DNA of 64,000 bases from Brevibacillus ruminantium (GTDB taxonomy: Bacteria > Bacillota > Bacilli > Brevibacillales > Brevibacillaceae): the NCBI RefSeq assembly GCF_023746555.1, contig NZ_CP098755.1:4290501-4354500 (forward strand), read 5' to 3'. Under the pieces are notes generated by a model. That model was not told where the DNA came from. It worked only from the letters and a program-made list of their open reading frames with translations, and did not search any database. Made by a program: the position numbers and the translations under genes. Below are positions 8,197 to 16,153 of the stretch, in pieces; position 1 is the first letter of the stretch, and each line of letters begins with the position of its first letter.

Positions 8197-8658
8197 TTGG
8201 CAAAGAATCTATTTAAAGGTATTTGGATATTGCTTTATTGCATTTTAACTGTCCTCTTAGCAGGATGCCTTCAAACTGACGAAAAAGTGGAGAATTACAC
8301 TCAAGATCCTGATATAGTTTTACATCAATATTTTGAGGCCTTGAGTAAACAAGACTATGGCAAAATGGTAAAACTGTATGGTGGTGATTATGAGTCATTA
8401 ATTGGAAACAATCCGTCAGTTGCCAAGGATGATTATCAAAAATTGTTGGAAAATTATTGTACAATCAATGGAGGAAACATAGTAAAAATAGATAAGGTTA
8501 TTGAGAAAACCAAGGTTAATGATGAAGAATACATCTACAATCTTTCTTTTAAATACTTGGACGGTACGTCTTTTGAGAACGGAAAGCAAATTGAATACAC
8601 TGTAAAGAAAATAGATAACTCTTTTAAAGTAATGGGTCTACCGCCATATATCCCATAA
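8197..8658 (+). CDS. Small lipoprotein, candidate surface immunity protein
   Basis: 153 residues from the TTG at 8197, chosen because GAAGGTGATG lies just upstream and it gives a clean lipoprotein signal: a positive start (AKNLFKG), a hydrophobic stretch, then the lipobox LLAGC at about residues 19-23. The mature part (YFEALSKQDYGKMVKLYGG, then a beta-rich end) resembles NTF2-like or DUF4878-like extracellular domains, though I cannot name it. The gene directly follows a truncated toxin tip on the same strand, so an immunity role on the outer face of the membrane is plausible. The 3' end abuts the broken IS21 copy. Confidence 0.6.
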   Translation: MAKNLFKGIWILLYCILTVLLAGCLQTDEKVENYTQDPDIVLHQYFEALSKQDYGKMVKLYGGDYESLIGNNPSVAKDDYQKLLENYCTINGGNIVKIDKVIEKTKVNDEEYIYNLSFKYLDGTSFENGKQIEYTVKKIDNSFKVMGLPPYIP

Positions 8659-8661
8659 AGA

Positions 8662-9665
8662 GAAATTCCCTTCACGGAGTACGCATTTTGCTCAAAGCTA
8701 ATCAACGAGAGCGAATTACTCTTGACCGGTACCATCCGATAGCAATCTAAAGGCTGAGCAGGAAGTGGCAACATGCGCTCCTTATCTTCAATATAAGCAT
8801 CCGCTACCGTCATCGTTGACCGTGGGACTTTGGTGTTTTCATAAGCTACGCATTTTTCCAGTAGCCAATAATTTAGTTCATCTAAAGAGGAGACAGAAGG
8901 CATCGGCGTGAAAAACTGTTGTTTCACCATTTTCACAAGGTTCTCGACTTGTCCTTTTTGGTTCCCTTTTGCAGGCTCACAGAAGTAACTTTCGAACAAA
9001 TAGTGTGCTCGTAATTGGATAAAACGCTCTTGTTCTTCCCTATTTTTCCCCTCCAGTATCTTCTTCACAGCGGTCTTTAAATTGTCATAGACAATGGTTT
9101 TAGGTACGGCTCCAAGAAACTCGAAGGCATTTACATGCCCTTGTAAAAGTGCTTCCTGTTTTTGATGAAAGAATGTTTGGACAAAGATTTTCCGGCTATA
9201 CGTGCACCGCAAGCAGAATACCTGGATGGTAACTTGCTTTCCAAACAATAAAATATCAACCTCTCCCCAGTCGAATTGAGCAAACTTCCCTGGCGGGAAT
9301 TCAAGAGGAACGTACGCTTTTGGTGGAGAGACTCGCAGTTGTCTAACATAGCGGCGAATAGTTGATTCACCGCCTGAGAAACCATATTCCTCCACAAGTC
9401 TTTGGTAAATACGTTTGGCAGTATGTCGCTGCTTTGGAGGGGCTTGTTCATCTTGAGGTAGCCATTCCAAGATGATTGGTTTAACAGACTCAATGACTGG
9501 CTTTGGCTTCGGTTTGGACAGCTTGTAAACGGGTATTTCCGTAGAAGTTAGTGCTTTGCGAATGACTTGCCGAGAATATCCTGTCTCTCTGGAAATTTGG
9601 CGAATCGACTTTCCTAGCACGAAGTGCTGTTTCCTGATAAACTCATAATTAGCCATCTGAAGCAT
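8662..9665 (-). pseudogene. istA: IS21 transposase IstA, 3' truncated
   Basis: The ATG at 9665 has GGAGG seven bases upstream. About 335 residues remain of the roughly 500 usual for IstA. N-terminal helix-turn-helix: GKSIRQISRETGYSRQVIRKAL. The integrase core follows with FAQFDWGEVD (first aspartate), TIVYDNLKTA (second), and later PAKGNQKGQVENLVK carrying the glutamate. After SFEQNAYSVKG the reading frame crosses into unrelated sequence next to the lipoprotein gene and ends at 8535. The catalytic triad is present but the C-terminus is lost and no IstB helper is present. Confidence 0.85.
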
Positions 9666-9789
9666 TTCCTTTCCTCCCATATCTTGTTGTCTCGTCAACA
9701 TTCAAGATATCGGAAAGAGTTGCTCAGGTGGTCAGCTTTTTTATGAGCGTCATGATGCTAGGTGGTCAATAATTAGGTTAGCATTCACA
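8662..9789 (-). mobile_element. Partial IS21-family insertion sequence
   Basis: The element begins at 9789 (minus strand TGTGAATGC). Two TGACCACCT motifs near the end resemble the multiple terminal repeats of IS21 elements. It breaks off at about 8662 inside istA. The istB gene and the other end are missing, so the copy cannot move by itself. Confidence 0.75.
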
Positions 9790-9810
9790 TTATCCGGCCT
9801 AAAAACAAGA

Positions 9811-9839
9811 ACCACCCGAGTAAGAATCATTCGAGTGGC
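9811..9839 (-). terminator. Terminator hairpin downstream of the peptide gene
   Basis: On the minus strand CCACTCGA...ACTCGGGTGG forms a stem followed by TTCTTGTTTTT. Stem and U-run resemble the RHS cassette terminators. It lies just outside the IS21 end. Confidence 0.6.
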
Positions 9840-9933
9840 TTTCCCTAGCAGCTATTCTATCCATCTTATATACAGGCTTTACATCAACCTGAAAGTGACG
9901 AATTAACTAACGGAGTATACATCAAAAAAATAA

Positions 9934-9958
9934 AAGAAGTAGGATATTCCTACCTCTT
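9934..9958 (-). terminator. Terminator immediately after the signalling-peptide gene
   Basis: The minus strand reads AAGAGGTAGGAATATCCTAC then TTCTTTTATTTTTTT. The GTAGGA/TCCTAC stem begins one base after the TGA of the peptide gene, supporting that this short gene is a real end of transcript. Confidence 0.7.
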
Positions 9959-10072
9959 TCACCATTCAGGGTCTATTTTTGTAACAATTGGTGTATCTGG
10001 AACAGCGCTTGGTAGTACAGTAACGCCTGTTAAAGCTAGTAAACAGTATACAACAGCGATTACTTTTCTCAA
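9959..10072 (-). CDS. Phr/NprX-like secreted signalling pre-peptide
   Basis: 37 residues, too short for usual gene finders. The TTG start at 10072 has GGGAGG eight bases upstream. The N-terminus (MRKVIAVVYCLLALTGVTV) is a typical Sec signal: two basic residues, then a hydrophobic core. The remainder, LPSAVPDTPIVTKIDPEW, would be released outside. The gene starts 20 bases after the stop of the HTH-TPR regulator and ends at a terminator. That is exactly the layout of RRNPP quorum-sensing pairs, in which the exported peptide is processed, re-imported and bound by the TPR domain. The active peptide is probably from the C-terminal half; its exact ends cannot be told. Confidence 0.75.
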   Translation of the reverse strand: MRKVIAVVYCLLALTGVTVLPSAVPDTPIVTKIDPEW

Positions 10073-10092
10073 ACTAATCGACCTCCCTATCG

Positions 10093-11346
10093 CTATTTAG
10101 TATCATCATTACATAATTTCGTAATTTTTTCCATCAATTCATTCTGACCTTTTTCACCAAATTTTTTATAGGAATCTAATACCATCCCCAAACACTTCAT
10201 CGACTCTTGGCTATTACCTAATTTCTGATAATATTCTGCACTGTGTAGAAGGTTGTCTGCCCCTTCCTGTAATCGCCCCACAGATAACATATATGAACCC
10301 TTCAGCCCGAAGTATTTTGCTAACTTCTCTATCCTTCTAGGGTTATTTACATTGTTAGATGGAAGATAATTGTTCTCCGATTCAATCAACTTACCTATGG
10401 ACTCGCTATCATCCATAGCAAAGTAAACATCCATTAAATCGACAAGAATAGTAATCCGACGTTCACGATCTAATGACTCTAGGAGTTCCTTATAAATCTT
10501 TTCCGCTTCCTTTAATTTTCCACTCTTAGTAAGTATCATGGCTTTCGCATGATCTTTCTTGTAGTCAGAATATTGACTTTCAGAATATTCCCTTAGGTAA
10601 AGATCTGCTAAGGTATAATCACCAAGGGCAAGGTACGAAGCCACCACTGCTGACAGAGCTTCTGCCCTTAATTGATTGTCTGAATCATCCTTATCAAACC
10701 CTTTTTTACAAAGATAAATACACTTGTCGTAGTCCTGAAGAGCATATGCATGAACACCGATGCGATAAAAGAAGATAGTGTACTCCAAATTATTCAAATG
10801 TTCAGTATAGTGAATCAACTCGCTACCTCTTCGATAGGTCTCACTCAAGCGAAGAAAGTCATCCCGTTCAAGTAAATATCGTTCGTATAATGCCTTTGCA
10901 AGATAAAAAGGAACTCCTCTGTTACGAGCATAGTAAATAACCGTGTCATACAGAATTGTCCTAATTTTTAGGTTTTCAACACTATTTGCGTACTGCATTA
11001 AGTAATCTAATGATAAAAAAGTATCCATCCGAGGAGACTCCAAAAATTTCAGGGCAACTTTGCTTACTAGGCTGATGTAGTTTTTCCCCACTACCTCTTC
11101 CAGAATATATTTTAATGTCTCGCCGCGCTGAACTGATTCAACGTAAAAACTAATCATGTCGTAATACGGCACATCAATAACATTCGCAATTTTCTTCCAA
11201 GTTCCAAAGCTAGGTTTTTTCGTTTGTCCTACCTCAATCTTAGACAGTACGCTTTTACAGACACCAGTCATCTCAGCTAATTTATCTAATGATAAATCAT
11301 TCTGTTTGCGAAAGTTATAGATAAGGTCTCCTAAGTTTATTAACAC
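10093..11346 (-). CDS. HTH-TPR quorum-sensing regulator (RRNPP family)
   Basis: 417 residues. An XRE-type helix-turn-helix occupies residues 4-60 (LSLDKLAEMTGVCKSVLSKI). The rest is a helical repeat array with TPR-like segments (for example CIYLCKKGFDKDD, AEALSAVVASYLALGDY, EAEKIYKELLESL, LLHSAEYYQKLGNSQESMKC). This is the build of NprR/PlcR/AimR-like regulators, cytoplasmic DNA-binding proteins whose activity is switched by a short peptide. The candidate peptide gene follows 20 bases downstream. Targets are unknown. The AT-rich promoter region lies between 11347 and 11460. Its place beside the toxin array suggests, but does not show, control of that array. Confidence 0.85.
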   Translation of the reverse strand: MLINLGDLIYNFRKQNDLSLDKLAEMTGVCKSVLSKIEVGQTKKPSFGTWKKIANVIDVPYYDMISFYVESVQRGETLKYILEEVVGKNYISLVSKVALKFLESPRMDTFLSLDYLMQYANSVENLKIRTILYDTVIYYARNRGVPFYLAKALYERYLLERDDFLRLSETYRRGSELIHYTEHLNNLEYTIFFYRIGVHAYALQDYDKCIYLCKKGFDKDDSDNQLRAEALSAVVASYLALGDYTLADLYLREYSESQYSDYKKDHAKAMILTKSGKLKEAEKIYKELLESLDRERRITILVDLMDVYFAMDDSESIGKLIESENNYLPSNNVNNPRRIEKLAKYFGLKGSYMLSVGRLQEGADNLLHSAEYYQKLGNSQESMKCLGMVLDSYKKFGEKGQNELMEKITKLCNDDTK

Positions 11347-11580
11347 CAGACATCACCCCTGCCTGTAAAAAATTGTATTAACTATTTTTACCAATCATAA
11401 CACTAGCACAGAACATTGTAAACTGTTAGCTAATTTTGACGAACCACTTAAAAGGGGAAATATACAGACAAAGGTTGGCTCTCGTTTGTTTCTCCCCTTA
11501 TCGGTGTCATTTGTGGTGACTCTATTTGAAAACGTCGTCTCGCCCTGTTCTCGTTGGTCTGCTGTTTATTCTTCCGTATG

Positions 11581-11751
11581 CTAGTCGAGTACGCCTAACT
11601 CACGGCGCATTTCAGTTTCTAGTTCACGTAATCGCTTTTGCTTGTTAACCAGTTCCTCAAACCATTCCTTGTCCTTCATAGCCAGAGCCATGTCAATCAT
11701 TTCGTCGTAGTCCTCTGAACACATCATCATCCGTTCTTTGAATTCGCTCAT
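11581..11751 (-). CDS. Hypothetical 56-residue protein
   Basis: Begins with ATG at 11751 behind GGGAGGA. The sequence is charged and helical (SEDYDEMIDMALAMKDKEWF, then VNKQKRLRELETEMRREL), probably a short coiled coil. I do not recognise a family. It is the last member of a run of small minus-strand genes (11.58-13.18 kb) with good ribosome sites, in the style of phage or plasmid early genes. The 230 bases to the regulator start show no further gene. Confidence 0.6.
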   Translation of the reverse strand: MSEFKERMMMCSEDYDEMIDMALAMKDKEWFEELVNKQKRLRELETEMRRELGVLD

Positions 11752-11890
11752 TTGTCCATCCTCCCAATGTTTACGTAATGATTAGCTGACCTGCCTTGCT
11801 TTGTTCCACAACTGGCGGCTAATGATACGGGGGAACACATTTTTCTGCCTAATGCCGTTCTGTTCCTTTTGCCCGTTGAATGATGCTGGC

Positions 11891-12073
11891 TTACCATGAT
11901 AACGGTAAACGAACGGCGGGAAGGCAAAAAGGACTTTTGTTCCCTTTTAGTTTTGTAGGGTCTTTCGGTCCAGTTGATTTACCGCCATGATTATTACAAC
12001 ACCCATTCGCCAGAGCCGCCTTCTGGCAAGGTGTACCTTTTCTCGTCTTAGCTCCGCACAGCTTTTTCTCCAT
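11891..12073 (-). CDS. HGG-motif small zinc-ribbon-like protein
   Basis: 60 residues from the ATG at 12073 (AAAGG just upstream). CGAKTRKGTPCQKAAL, then CCNNHGGKSTGPKDP, is the signature of small HGGxSTG proteins common in phages and integrative elements. Two pairs of cysteines plus the histidine may bind zinc. The end (SPFCLPAVRLPLSW) differs from the usual tail and may be read out of frame after a small indel. Function unknown. Confidence 0.7.
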   Translation of the reverse strand: MEKKLCGAKTRKGTPCQKAALANGCCNNHGGKSTGPKDPTKLKGNKSPFCLPAVRLPLSW

Positions 12074-12172
12074 CCTTTCACCGCCTAACCTCATGTCATG
12101 GGGTTCGTTCCCCGATCGGGGGGGAGGTCTCTATACGCCCTCAGCCGCTCAATCAATCACACATTACATATT

Positions 12173-12349
12173 TCAATTGCTTGTTTCTGTCTGCTTTATT
12201 GCCTTTTGTTCTCGGAACACCTTAAACGCTTCTTGGAGTCCAGTTTCACTGATGAAGTCTATATAGTCCTCTAACAGATAAGCCATTCGTAGATTCGAGT
12301 CGTTTGCCATGCTTAGTTCTTCCCATAGGAACTTTTCATGCTCCGTCAT
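12173..12349 (-). CDS. Hypothetical 58-residue acidic protein
   Basis: ATG at 12349 with a perfect AGGAGG nine bases upstream. The sequence starts MTEHEKFLWEELSMANDSNL and contains RMAYLLEDYIDFISETGLQEAF, helical and acidic. It is not recognised. It belongs to the same block of small genes and has the same spacing style. Confidence 0.6.
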   Translation of the reverse strand: MTEHEKFLWEELSMANDSNLRMAYLLEDYIDFISETGLQEAFKVFREQKAIKQTETSN

Positions 12350-12473
12350 TTTGTTATTTCCTCCTGTGACCGTTGTATTTGGTTTGTATCATGGTTTCGT
12401 TCCTTGACGGGTAAAATGTCCTTGCTTCGCTTGTTGATACGGTTTGCGCTATAAGAGCGTGTGGATGCACGGG

Positions 12474-12638
12474 TTATTCCTTAGACTCCTTTGTCATGCG
12501 CTCCCAGTATCGTCGCTCGTACTCTTTTTGCTTCTCTTTGTTTTCAGGCTTCTGCCGCCACTTCCGTTGATACTCTCGTTGATAGTTCCGCCTGTATTGG
12601 CGGCGGGCTTCCTGTGCTTCGGGGCTTAGTTGTGTCAT
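12474..12638 (-). CDS. Small basic Arg/Tyr/Glu-rich protein
   Basis: 54 residues; GGAGG ten bases before the ATG at 12638. The sequence ARRQYRRNYQREYQRKWRQK, then YERRYWERM, is a highly charged helix like many short phage or plasmid proteins of unknown role. It starts three bases after the stop of a 25-codon gene, suggesting coupled translation. Confidence 0.6.
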   Translation of the reverse strand: MTQLSPEAQEARRQYRRNYQREYQRKWRQKPENKEKQKEYERRYWERMTKESKE

Positions 12639-12641
12639 GTG

Positions 12642-12719
12642 CTAGACCTCCACGCTCTCAATTACATCTTCATCATCCACGATTTCGATTATGATTTCGT
12701 CCTTATCTTGCTTGCTCAT
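12642..12719 (-). CDS. Very short acidic peptide gene (25 codons)
   Basis: GGAGGG eight bases before the ATG at 12719. The product, MSKQDKDEIIIEIVDDEDVI..., is acidic and beta-like. Its 5' end overlaps the end of the 158-residue coiled-coil gene by 17 bases and its stop is three bases from the next start. This tight packing is the main argument that it is real. Confidence 0.5.
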   Translation of the reverse strand: MSKQDKDEIIIEIVDDEDVIESVEV

Positions 12720-13179
12720 GTCTGTTTCCCTCCAATTCTTCCAGCTTCGCCACTTGATCGGCTAGCAACTGTTCGGTTTCTTGTATTCGTTCCTCTGCCC
12801 GTCGAATCATCACTACTGCTTCTTCCTTTGCTTCCTCCAGTTCCTTATGCTGTCGAGCTAACACGCTTTCGTTATGCTGTTTAGTCTCCCTTAATCCAGA
12901 TACTTCACGTTGTAAATCTTCAATTCGGCTTATTGCTTCCAGCCTTGGGTGTCCGTCCTTCTGATCAGCCAACTGATCAAAATACTCAGCCTGTTCGAGC
13001 AGCTTGTTTACTTCTGTTGCTACTTGCGGGTCGGTACTACCAGAACGTTTTAACTCATCTGCCTGTTGCCGCAACTCTCGTGCTTTCTGGCAGTAGCCTC
13101 TCACTTCCTCTACTATCGCCTCATACTCTGCTTGCGCCTGAGCAAGTAAACCTACCTTTTCCTGTGTTTGTTTTGCCAT
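12703..13179 (-). CDS. Coiled-coil hypothetical protein
   Basis: 158 residues from the ATG at 13179, preceded by GGAGGAAAAGGAAA. Nearly the whole length is heptad-like, rich in Glu, Gln, Ala and Arg (QAQAEYEAIVEEVRGYCQ; LLEQAEYFDQLADQ; KELEEAKEEAVVMIRRAEER). There is no membrane segment and no recognised domain. It is the first gene of the small-gene operon 11.58-13.18 kb and lies behind a terminator hairpin at 13213-13255, so it must have its own promoter or depend on read-through. Confidence 0.65.
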   Translation of the reverse strand: MAKQTQEKVGLLAQAQAEYEAIVEEVRGYCQKARELRQQADELKRSGSTDPQVATEVNKLLEQAEYFDQLADQKDGHPRLEAISRIEDLQREVSGLRETKQHNESVLARQHKELEEAKEEAVVMIRRAEERIQETEQLLADQVAKLEELEGNRHEQAR

Positions 13180-13212
13180 TTTCCTTTTCCTCCTTTGATT
13201 TTGGACATGCAA

Positions 13213-13255
13213 AAAGGCTCATTCCTCCTTATCGTTCAAGTGGGAATAAGCCTTT
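13213..13255 (-). terminator. Terminator/attenuator before the small-gene operon
   Basis: AAAGGCTTATTCC pairs with GGAATGAGCCTTT, followed by TTT on the minus strand. It separates the barstar cassette from the coiled-coil operon. The region 13256-13376 shows nothing else. Confidence 0.65.
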
Positions 13256-13376
13256 GAAAGTTGATCTAAGTGTTTTTGTCAAGTTTTTTGTGTTTGGTTT
13301 ATTGGTTATATTGTACGACCCTGCTTGTAAGAAGTAAACCCGGTTACATTTTTTTCTTTCAAAAACTGAACAAAAA

Positions 13377-13420
13377 TCCCCCCAGACGAGAAGATGAGAA
13401 GAATTTACTCATTGGGGGGC
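13377..13420 (-). terminator. RHS cassette terminator, C12
   Basis: The minus strand reads GCCCCCCAATGAG...CTCGTCTGGGGGGATTTTT. It lies six bases after the barstar stop and is a diverged copy of the shared cassette terminator. Confidence 0.8.
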
Positions 13421-13425
13421 TCATT

Positions 13426-13737
13426 TTACCTATACTCTACTTCAACAAATGTAGATGGATACTTTTTATTTTTATCTTCAAGGCACTCTTTTAAAATTTT
13501 TGCATCCCTAGGAAGAATTACTAGCAATTCATCCCATCCTATAAACACAAGTCTATTCGGCAATTCTACTAGTCCAGTTATTGCATCCCAAAAGGCATCC
13601 CAATTATTCCCGTAAAAATTCGGAAATGAGAGTTGTCTTTTCAATAACTGATGTAATTCATAAGAATTTTGCACTACTGATACATCAATGACTACAATTT
13701 CAGCGCGCACTTCATCATCTAAGTTTTCCACCATCAT
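13426..13737 (-). CDS. Barstar-family immunity protein (C12)
   Basis: 103 residues; AAGGAGCG precedes the start, 15 bases after the toxin stop. The match to barstar is clear: YELHQLLKRQLSFPNFYG corresponds to the helix-loop before the inhibitory segment, and NNWDAFWDAITGLVELP carries the two aspartates equivalent to barstar Asp35 and Asp39, which plug the barnase active site. It is a cytoplasmic inhibitor of the barnase-like tip encoded directly upstream. The gene is intact although the toxin cassette carries a nonsense codon, so it can still protect against siblings that deliver this toxin. Confidence 0.9.
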   Translation of the reverse strand: MMVENLDDEVRAEIVVIDVSVVQNSYELHQLLKRQLSFPNFYGNNWDAFWDAITGLVELPNRLVFIGWDELLVILPRDAKILKECLEDKNKKYPSTFVEVEYR

Positions 13738-13752
13738 CGCTCCTTTTATACT

Positions 13753-15081
13753 TTACGTCATATTTCCAGTATCAAAATAGTTACCGATATAATAGAAATT
13801 TTCATAATGATCGACTGTGATATACATTTGTCCATCACTAGAATAAAGTAATCTCGTTCCAGGCTGTTTATTTCTTCCCATCGTATTAACAAGTCCTACG
13901 TCAGCCTCGTACCAAACCCTTCCATCAATCATAGGCAATATTCCATTCCTGTTTTCAAATATGTCTCCACCTAACTGAACATTCGGAATATCCTTTACCC
14001 AACTCCCCAATGCTTTACCTTCAGACCATCCATAAGCCCGTGCCTGATCTTTCGTAATATAATTTGACGGTAGTTTACCTTTACTCATTAAATTCGCAAT
14101 TAATGGATTGGCATCTTGCCACGTCTTCAATACACCTTTATATTTTGCTAACTGAGCTGAACTCTTAGCATTTCTAAACCATTTTGAACCTCCATCTGGC
14201 CCAGCAACTGATAACATTACCATCCTTTGAGCACTCTGTACAACTTGCTCAGAAAACTTTCCGCTTGATGATAAAATTGTTAGGGCTTGTGACAAGTCCA
14301 TATCTTTAGTGCTTAAATAAATATGGTGCAGTCGAGACTTGCTATCTCCGTCACAATTATTCGCACCTTCACATTGTTTATGTCCACTCGGGTCAACATA
14401 CCTAAGAGGATTATTACTCACATACGTATACCGATTCAAACTCAGCGGATTATCCACTTGCCCCTTATACGTATCCTCCGAAATAAACCGCCCCACCGTC
14501 GGATCGTAATACCTCGCCCGCAGGTAATAAAACCCAGTCTCGCTATCAAACATCTCGCCACTGTAAGCAAACGGGTTGGACATCCCCTCCCTTTTGGAAA
14601 CGATATTCCCCCACGTGTCATACTCGTAGCGGTTCAGCTCTTCTCCTTGCTCCCCGACGATTTTCACCACATCGCCGTGGCCGTTGTACAGGTAGTAGCC
14701 TTGCTTGTTGGCCGCGGTATCTTTACGGAAGAGCAGTTCGTTGCCCCAGATGTTTCGCGCCTGCAACTGGTTGTTTTTGTCCAGCTCCTCGATGACTTTT
14801 CCGTTCAGATAGACATAGCGGGTATCCTTTCCGCCTGCTGTCCGGGTCGCACGCAGGCCGTCCGGATGGTAGGTGTAGCTGGCGGTCGCTCCGGTTGTTT
14901 CATTGCTGGCGCTGCGCAAGCGGTTTCACTCATCGAAGCTGTATGTGGTCGGCGCAGATTGCTCAGGCAGGGTGCCTTCGAAGGTCTGGCGATTGCCGCG
15001 GCTGTTATACGAATAACGATTCGTCCCCAGTGGCATGGATTCCTTTGTCAGACGGTCAACGTATGGGCGGGGGCGGGTCAT
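13753..15081 (-). pseudogene. Orphan RHS cassette C12 with barnase-like RNase tip, interrupted
   Basis: The core begins like residue 1417 of the full-length RHS protein (ATG at 15081, MTRPRPYVDRLTKES). At 14936-14938 the CGA of SFDERNR has become TGA, so the frame stops and only the part from about 14919 is open. The tip ends in a barnase domain: LPSNYITKDQARAYGW, GGDIFENRNGILP, VWYEADVG with the catalytic glutamate, TRLLYSSDG with the arginine, and VDHYENFYYIG with the histidine. All catalytic residues are conserved. There is no signal peptide. It would become active only if moved into the full-length gene. The barstar gene follows 15 bases later. Confidence 0.9.
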
Positions 15082-15120
15082 TTCGTGGAAGATTGCGTGT
15101 CTTGTTTGAAAAAAAGAAGA

Positions 15121-15150
15121 CCCAGACGAGTTGTTGGTTACTCGATTGGG
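15121..15150 (-). terminator. RHS cassette terminator, C11
   Basis: CCCAGACGAG...CTCGATTGGG stem with AAAAAAGAAGA on the plus-strand left side (a U-run on minus). It follows the orphan immunity gene of C11 and directly precedes the C12 core. Confidence 0.8.
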
Positions 15151-15174
15151 GGTAGTGTTTCGAATACTTAAACT

Positions 15175-15660
15175 CTATTTTCCTTTGTACGTATATTTTT
15201 CAGGATTCTTTACATAGTTACCTGAAGATACACAATCATTTGGTTCAAAGCACACTGTTACTTTTCCAGTTGCATGAATACCTAATTGACAATAACCACT
15301 CGGCCAGTCTAATACTCCAGCAAGAGAATATTGGTACTTTTCATTAGCTAATGGCTCTCCCCAGCTTTTCGATAATTTCAGTAGTTTATCGTTATTGACT
15401 TTCAAAAAGCTGTTTCCGTCAGGTTGGTATATCGAAACTTCTAAAAGTACAGATGTCACCCCTTCAAAACTGATGGAAGCTATTCCTGATACGTACTGGT
15501 CCTCATCGTTTTGCATTCCTTTTAGTGTTAGGCCCCACACTTCAATTTCCGTTATCTGGGGCAATTCTCTATGAGCCTGAAAAAATATTGTTGATTCTGT
15601 AAAATCAACTTGATCAAATATCCTACCTGTAACATCAAGAACTCTTCTAATTTTTCTCAC
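15175..15660 (-). CDS. Orphan putative immunity protein (C11, toxin tip lost)
   Basis: 161 residues, not recognised: beta-rich with an N-terminal amphipathic start (KIRRVLDVTGRIFDQVDF), an FEGVTSVLLEVSIYQPDG strand pair and two late cysteines. It lies in the exact position of an immunity gene, between two cassette terminators (16108-16139 upstream, 15121-15150 downstream). The RHS core and tip that should be upstream are replaced by unrelated sequence (15661-16107). I infer that the toxin half was lost and the immunity gene kept. No good Shine-Dalgarno is visible before the ATG at 15660. Confidence 0.55.
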   Translation of the reverse strand: MRKIRRVLDVTGRIFDQVDFTESTIFFQAHRELPQITEIEVWGLTLKGMQNDEDQYVSGIASISFEGVTSVLLEVSIYQPDGNSFLKVNNDKLLKLSKSWGEPLANEKYQYSLAGVLDWPSGYCQLGIHATGKVTVCFEPNDCVSSGNYVKNPEKYTYKGK

Positions 15661-15665
15661 CCATT

Positions 15666-15752
15666 TCAGGTTTCTTCTCCTTCTCCCAAAATGATACCAT
15701 CCAATTCTGGATAAGCTTTGATAACCCGATCTGCATTTAATGTCGCAAAGGT
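15666..15752 (-). pseudogene. Scrap of a B12-binding/radical-SAM-like protein
   Basis: In one frame the minus strand reads TFATLNADRVIKAYPELDG followed by IILGEGEET and a stop. This resembles the end of cobalamin-binding domains in B12-radical-SAM enzymes (ATL...YPEID...GEGE). Only about 29 codons remain. The rest of the 15661-16107 gap contains other short open stretches, such as WGPSGSLILEAPWEEIKHSD, that I cannot place, and a perfect palindrome. Confidence 0.3.
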
Positions 15753-15974
15753 TCCATCACATCACTATGCTTGATTTCCTCCCACGGCGCCTCCAGAATA
15801 AGACTTCCACTAGGGCCCCATTTGAGTCTCGCTTGCTTCCTGTCTCTATATTCCCCACCGCTTACCTGCTTCTCCTCGTATAAAATGGTTACGGGAGATT
15901 TAAACGGGGTAAATTTTCATCTTATCTTTTCTCCCAAATCTTCTATCACGCTAGAAGGCTGGAAAGATTCTAGG

Positions 15975-16008
15975 GCGATTTCTGGACGCTAGAGCGTCCA
16001 GAAATCGC
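15975..16008. repeat. Perfect 16-bp inverted repeat with 2-base spacer
   Basis: GCGATTTCTGGACGCT, then AG, then AGCGTCCAGAAATCGC. It is not followed by a U-run on either strand, so it does not look like a plain terminator. A two-base loop favours a double-strand binding or recombination site. Confidence 0.8.
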
Positions 16009-16107
16009 TGTATCGGGGGCGTGAGTCGGAACGTTCCTTCTCCTCGCTACGCTCGGAGGGCTTCGCCCCTCGTTTGGTTCTCTTATACGCTACAGGGCAA
16101 AAAGAAA

Positions 16108-16139
16108 CCCCAGACGAGTTGTTGATTACTCGTTTGGGG
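16108..16139 (-). terminator. RHS cassette terminator, C10
   Basis: CCCCAGACGAG...CTCGTTTGGGG with AAAAAGAAA on the left (a U-run on the minus strand), 14 bases after the C10 immunity stop. It is a near-consensus copy. Confidence 0.85.
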
Positions 16140-16153
16140 TTCGTAGTAAATGA

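Noticed and set aside
12444..12884. Plus-strand frames of 61-85 codons rich in Leu/Pro/Ser
   Set aside because: Antisense of the small charged genes on the minus strand, which have strong ribosome sites.
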